A stretch of DNA of 64,000 nt from contig BCKC01000002.1 of the NCBI GenBank assembly GCA_001600455.1, positions 3,734,171-3,798,170 of the forward strand, written 5' to 3'. Positions 61,196 to 64,000 of the stretch are shown here, piece by piece. The DNA is from Endocalyx cinctus. Taxonomy: Eukaryota; Ascomycota; Sordariomycetes; Amphisphaeriales; Apiosporaceae. A program made the position numbers and the translations under genes. Position 1 is the first letter of the stretch, and each line of letters begins with the position of its first letter. The notes under the pieces are model-generated. The model did not search any database, was not told where the DNA came from, and saw only the letters and a program-made list of their open reading frames with translations.

Positions 61196-64000
61196 ATGGA
61201 GCCCATTGCAGTTGTTGGTTTATCTTTTAGACTCCCTCAGGGGGGCGAAGATGAGTCGAGCCTCTGGGACATCCTTGAGAACCGGAGAAATGTCATGACA
61301 CCCTGGCCACAATCGAGAGCCAATATTGACGGTTTCTTCGACCCAGATTCAATCAAACTGAATGTGGTATGGCGATTTCAAACGACTTCCCAGGGATCTT
61401 GTTGTCATAGCTAATATGGATATCAGTTGTCTTCAAGAGGTGCACACTTCCTACGAGATGATCCCTCTGCGTTCGATGCCCGGTTTTTCTCTATTACGGC
61501 CAAGGGTATGTATTCTATTATAAACCCAATCTCCTCTTGAGTGATCTATAACAAACGGATAACAGAAGCAGCTTCCATGGACCCGCAACAACGATGGCTC
61601 CTGGAAACCTCGTATCGAGCCTTAGAAAATGGTATGTATTTCTCCACGCATTTCCTCGGTGCGCCTTTTGTTCCCTCATTAATGTGATCCTCAACAGCCG
61701 GAATAACAGTCGAAAAAGTCGCCGGGACTAACACGACGGTATTCTCCTCGTCCATGGCTGAAGACTTTATGAGAATTGTTGCCAAAGATCCGGACCAGGC
61801 GCCGATGACCACCCCGACAGGAACTACACCATGCATTTTGGCCAACCGACTAAGTTGGTATTTCGACTTAAGAGGGCCAAGTATCCAAGTCAATACGGCT
61901 TGTTCTTCGAGCATGATTGCTATGGACCTTGCTTGTCGCTCTCTTCAAAGTGGACAGAGCTCGATGGTAAGAACTTCCACAAACCCCGGGTTGTTACAGC
62001 CATCTGGTTGGGTTATCTCGATGTCTTCTTCTTTATTATTCGTTAATGAACTATTATAAAAGGCGCTTGTTACAGGTTCCAATATCCTATTGAGCCCAGA
62101 GACGTCCATCTACTTGTCCAATATGAATTTCCTGTCTCCGGATAGTGTCTGTTATAGCTTTGATGAGCGTGCGAACGGTTACGCAAGAGGGGAAGGTGTA
62201 GTCGTTCTCGTTTTGAAGAGAATATCGGACGCCATCAGGGATGGTGACGCTATTCGCGCTGTCATTCGAGCGACTGGCACCAACCAAGATGGTCATACTC
62301 CAGGTTTAACACAGCCAAGCCTTGCCGCCCAAGAAAGCTTGATTCAACAAGTATATGCAAGTTGTAACCTCGATTTCAAGTTGACGAGATATATCGAAGC
62401 CCATGGTATGTTATGTTTTCTACCTGTGTCATTCTATAAAAGGAATACATCTGATCTAAATTCGTTTAGGTACGGGCACACAGATCGGAGATATAACGGA
62501 GGCTAGGGCTATTGGCCGTGTTTTTAAGAGCAGCCGGTCTGCTAAGGAACCCCTGTATATGTAAGTTTTCGATGTTTGAAAGTAAAGCCTGGCGCTCTGG
62601 CTAACGATGAGGGATTATAGCGGGTCTATCAAAGCGAATATTGGCCACCTAGAAGGGTGCAGCGGGCTCGCTGGCATTGTCAAGTGCATCCTCATCCTCG
62701 AAAGAGGAGTTATTCCACCAAATGCACTGTTTGAAAAGCTAAATCCCAAAATCAACAGCAAGTCGTATCATATACGGGTCAGTCTTAAGGGTTTTTCACG
62801 TTTTGCTTGGTTTCTGTAGCAAAAGCTAACTATTCACAAGATTCCCACGTCGAATCTACCGTGGCCGACTGACGGTTTACGTCGAGTTTCTGTCAATTCC
62901 TTCGGTCTTGGAGGTGCTAACGGGCACATTATAATGGATGATGCACCTCACACAATGGAGGCGATATACAAAAATGTGAACTGGAACACTCTTATCTCGT
63001 CGAACTTGACTACGGGTAGAATGACGGGAAATGACGCAGAGGTTAATGGGACATCCAGCCGACAAAGTCTTCCAATGTTCTTGTCCGACGGCACAACCTT
63101 GAATGAAAACTGTAAGGTGATTGAAAGGCAAACTAAGCTTGTGCAAATTTCGAAGGCCAACGAACGCCTACCAGGATTAACTACCAATGGAGATACCATC
63201 AATACTAGTTTCTCGGACGAACCGACAAATGCTGCTATGATGAAATTTGGAAACCCAGTGGCAGACAGAAACACCATGATGGACGAAAATGAGCTTCAGT
63301 ACATCTTACTCGTATGGTCTGCTAGAGACCAAGAGTCGTTACAGCGAGTGCATCGACAATATAGCGAGTTTTACAGTGCCAATATTCGCCGCTCGGCTAA
63401 CAGTGCTCGTCAATTAGCATATACACTTGCTGAGCGGAGGAGTTTCATGGCTTGGAGGTCTTTTGCTGTTGTGAATATCCATCCTTCGTCTGACATGCCG
63501 AACCTTCTCACATCAAAAGGCGTGCGTGCGTCCCGTGACAGCGGATTGGTTTTCGTCTTTACGGGCCAGGGTGCCCAATACGCAACAATGGGCATGGGTT
63601 TGCTCCACTATCCCATCTTCCGAGAGAGACTACAAGAAGCAGAGAGGACTTTTCAAGCACTTGGTGCGGGCTGGTCGCTATTTGGTAAGTTAGTGGTTTT
63701 TCTGACTTGTGAACTCTAATGACTGACAAGCAACCAAAATTAGATGAGCTTCAAAACGGAACAAACATCAACAACCCTAGATTAAGCCAGCCCCTCTGCG
63801 CCGCATTACAGATCGCTCTAATTGAACTGCTGAAGACATTCGATATTTTCCCACGGGTTGTTGTTGGACACTCATCTGGAGAGATAGCGGCAGCATATGC
63901 TCTGGGCGCCCTGAACCTCGAATCAGCTTGCAAGGTCGCTTTTTACAGGGGTCAGCTAGCTGGTAACCTCATCTTGACAACTTCGAACCCGGGGGCCATG
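61196..64000 (+). CDS. Highly reducing polyketide synthase, 5' part (KS, start of AT)
   Basis: Truncated by the window end. Exons read: 61196-61366, 61427-61505, 61566-61631, 61698-61966, 62063-62405, 62470-62560, 62621-62777, 62841-63684 and 63744 onward, all in phase. The KS domain starts at the first residue ([20 protein letters not shown]) with active-site Cys174 in VNTACSSSM, the His of [11 protein letters not shown] and the Lys/His of KANIGHLEG, so the catalytic triad is complete. Then comes a linker ([18 protein letters not shown]). The AT domain begins near residue 620 ([19 protein letters not shown]) with GHSSGE (Ser717). Fungal iterative type I sequence of the reducing kind is inferred from overall architecture; the DH, ER, KR and ACP are beyond the window. 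With the neighbouring oxoamine synthase it is expected to make the acyl chain of a sphinganine-like amino-polyketide. Confidence 0.93.

Overview
The window reads as chromosomal DNA of a filamentous ascomycete, most likely a Sordariomycete (order inferred, not proven). The genes carry many short spliceosomal introns (about 50-270 bp, GTRAGT-type donors, CTAAC-like branch points). The families present are typical of such fungi: Zn2Cys6 regulators, an NLP necrosis-inducing-type secreted protein, Bni4, a Yta7/ATAD2 ATPase, a Pth11-like membrane protein and an iterative highly reducing polyketide synthase. Gene models below were built by hand-splicing the sequence and checking that exon phases join in frame.

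Layout. 0-2.6 kb (-): a six-exon Zn2Cys6 regulator. 6.8-8.1 kb (+): a conserved-looking protein of unknown function. 10.7-13.4 kb (+): a five-exon regulator with its zinc cluster in mid-protein. 14.1-15.4 kb (-): a multispanning membrane protein. 17.9-18.7 kb (+): a secreted NLP protein with an altered heptapeptide. 20.4-21.4 kb (+): a small membrane-anchored protein whose introns are packed with simple repeats. 21.8-23.7 kb (-): tRNA-dihydrouridine synthase DUS1. 25.2-27.8 kb (-): BNI4, the septum/bud-neck scaffold. 27.8-40.3 kb: a gene-poor, AT-rich stretch with two small ORFs. 40.3-45.3 kb (+): YTA7. 46.6-47.5 kb (+): a small secreted protein. 48.2-51.7 kb (-): a seven-exon nuclear-GTPase (SLIP-GC)-like dynamin-superfamily protein.

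The right end (about 52.6 kb to the window edge) looks like the left part of a secondary-metabolite gene cluster: an alcohol acetyltransferase-like enzyme, a Pth11/rhodopsin-type membrane protein, a free-standing PLP-dependent alpha-oxoamine synthase, and the start of a highly reducing PKS (complete KS, beginning of AT, then the window ends). HR-PKS plus alpha-oxoamine synthase is the core logic of sphinganine-analogue pathways such as those of fumonisin, AAL toxin and the sphingofungins. There the oxoamine synthase condenses the finished acyl chain with an amino acid and so releases it. The inferred product is an amino-ketone or amino-alcohol polyketide that the acetyltransferase could O-acylate.

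Intergenic DNA of this cluster carries several diverged copies of one roughly 30-50 bp motif in front of its genes, a 402-bp MITE-like element with 28-bp terminal inverted repeats upstream of the PKS, and an 18-bp x 3 tandem repeat. The genes fall into two composition classes: very GC-rich exons (mid-protein zinc-cluster regulator, membrane protein, NLP, small secreted protein) and near-50% GC exons (BNI4, YTA7, GTPase, the cluster), set in AT-rich intergenic DNA.
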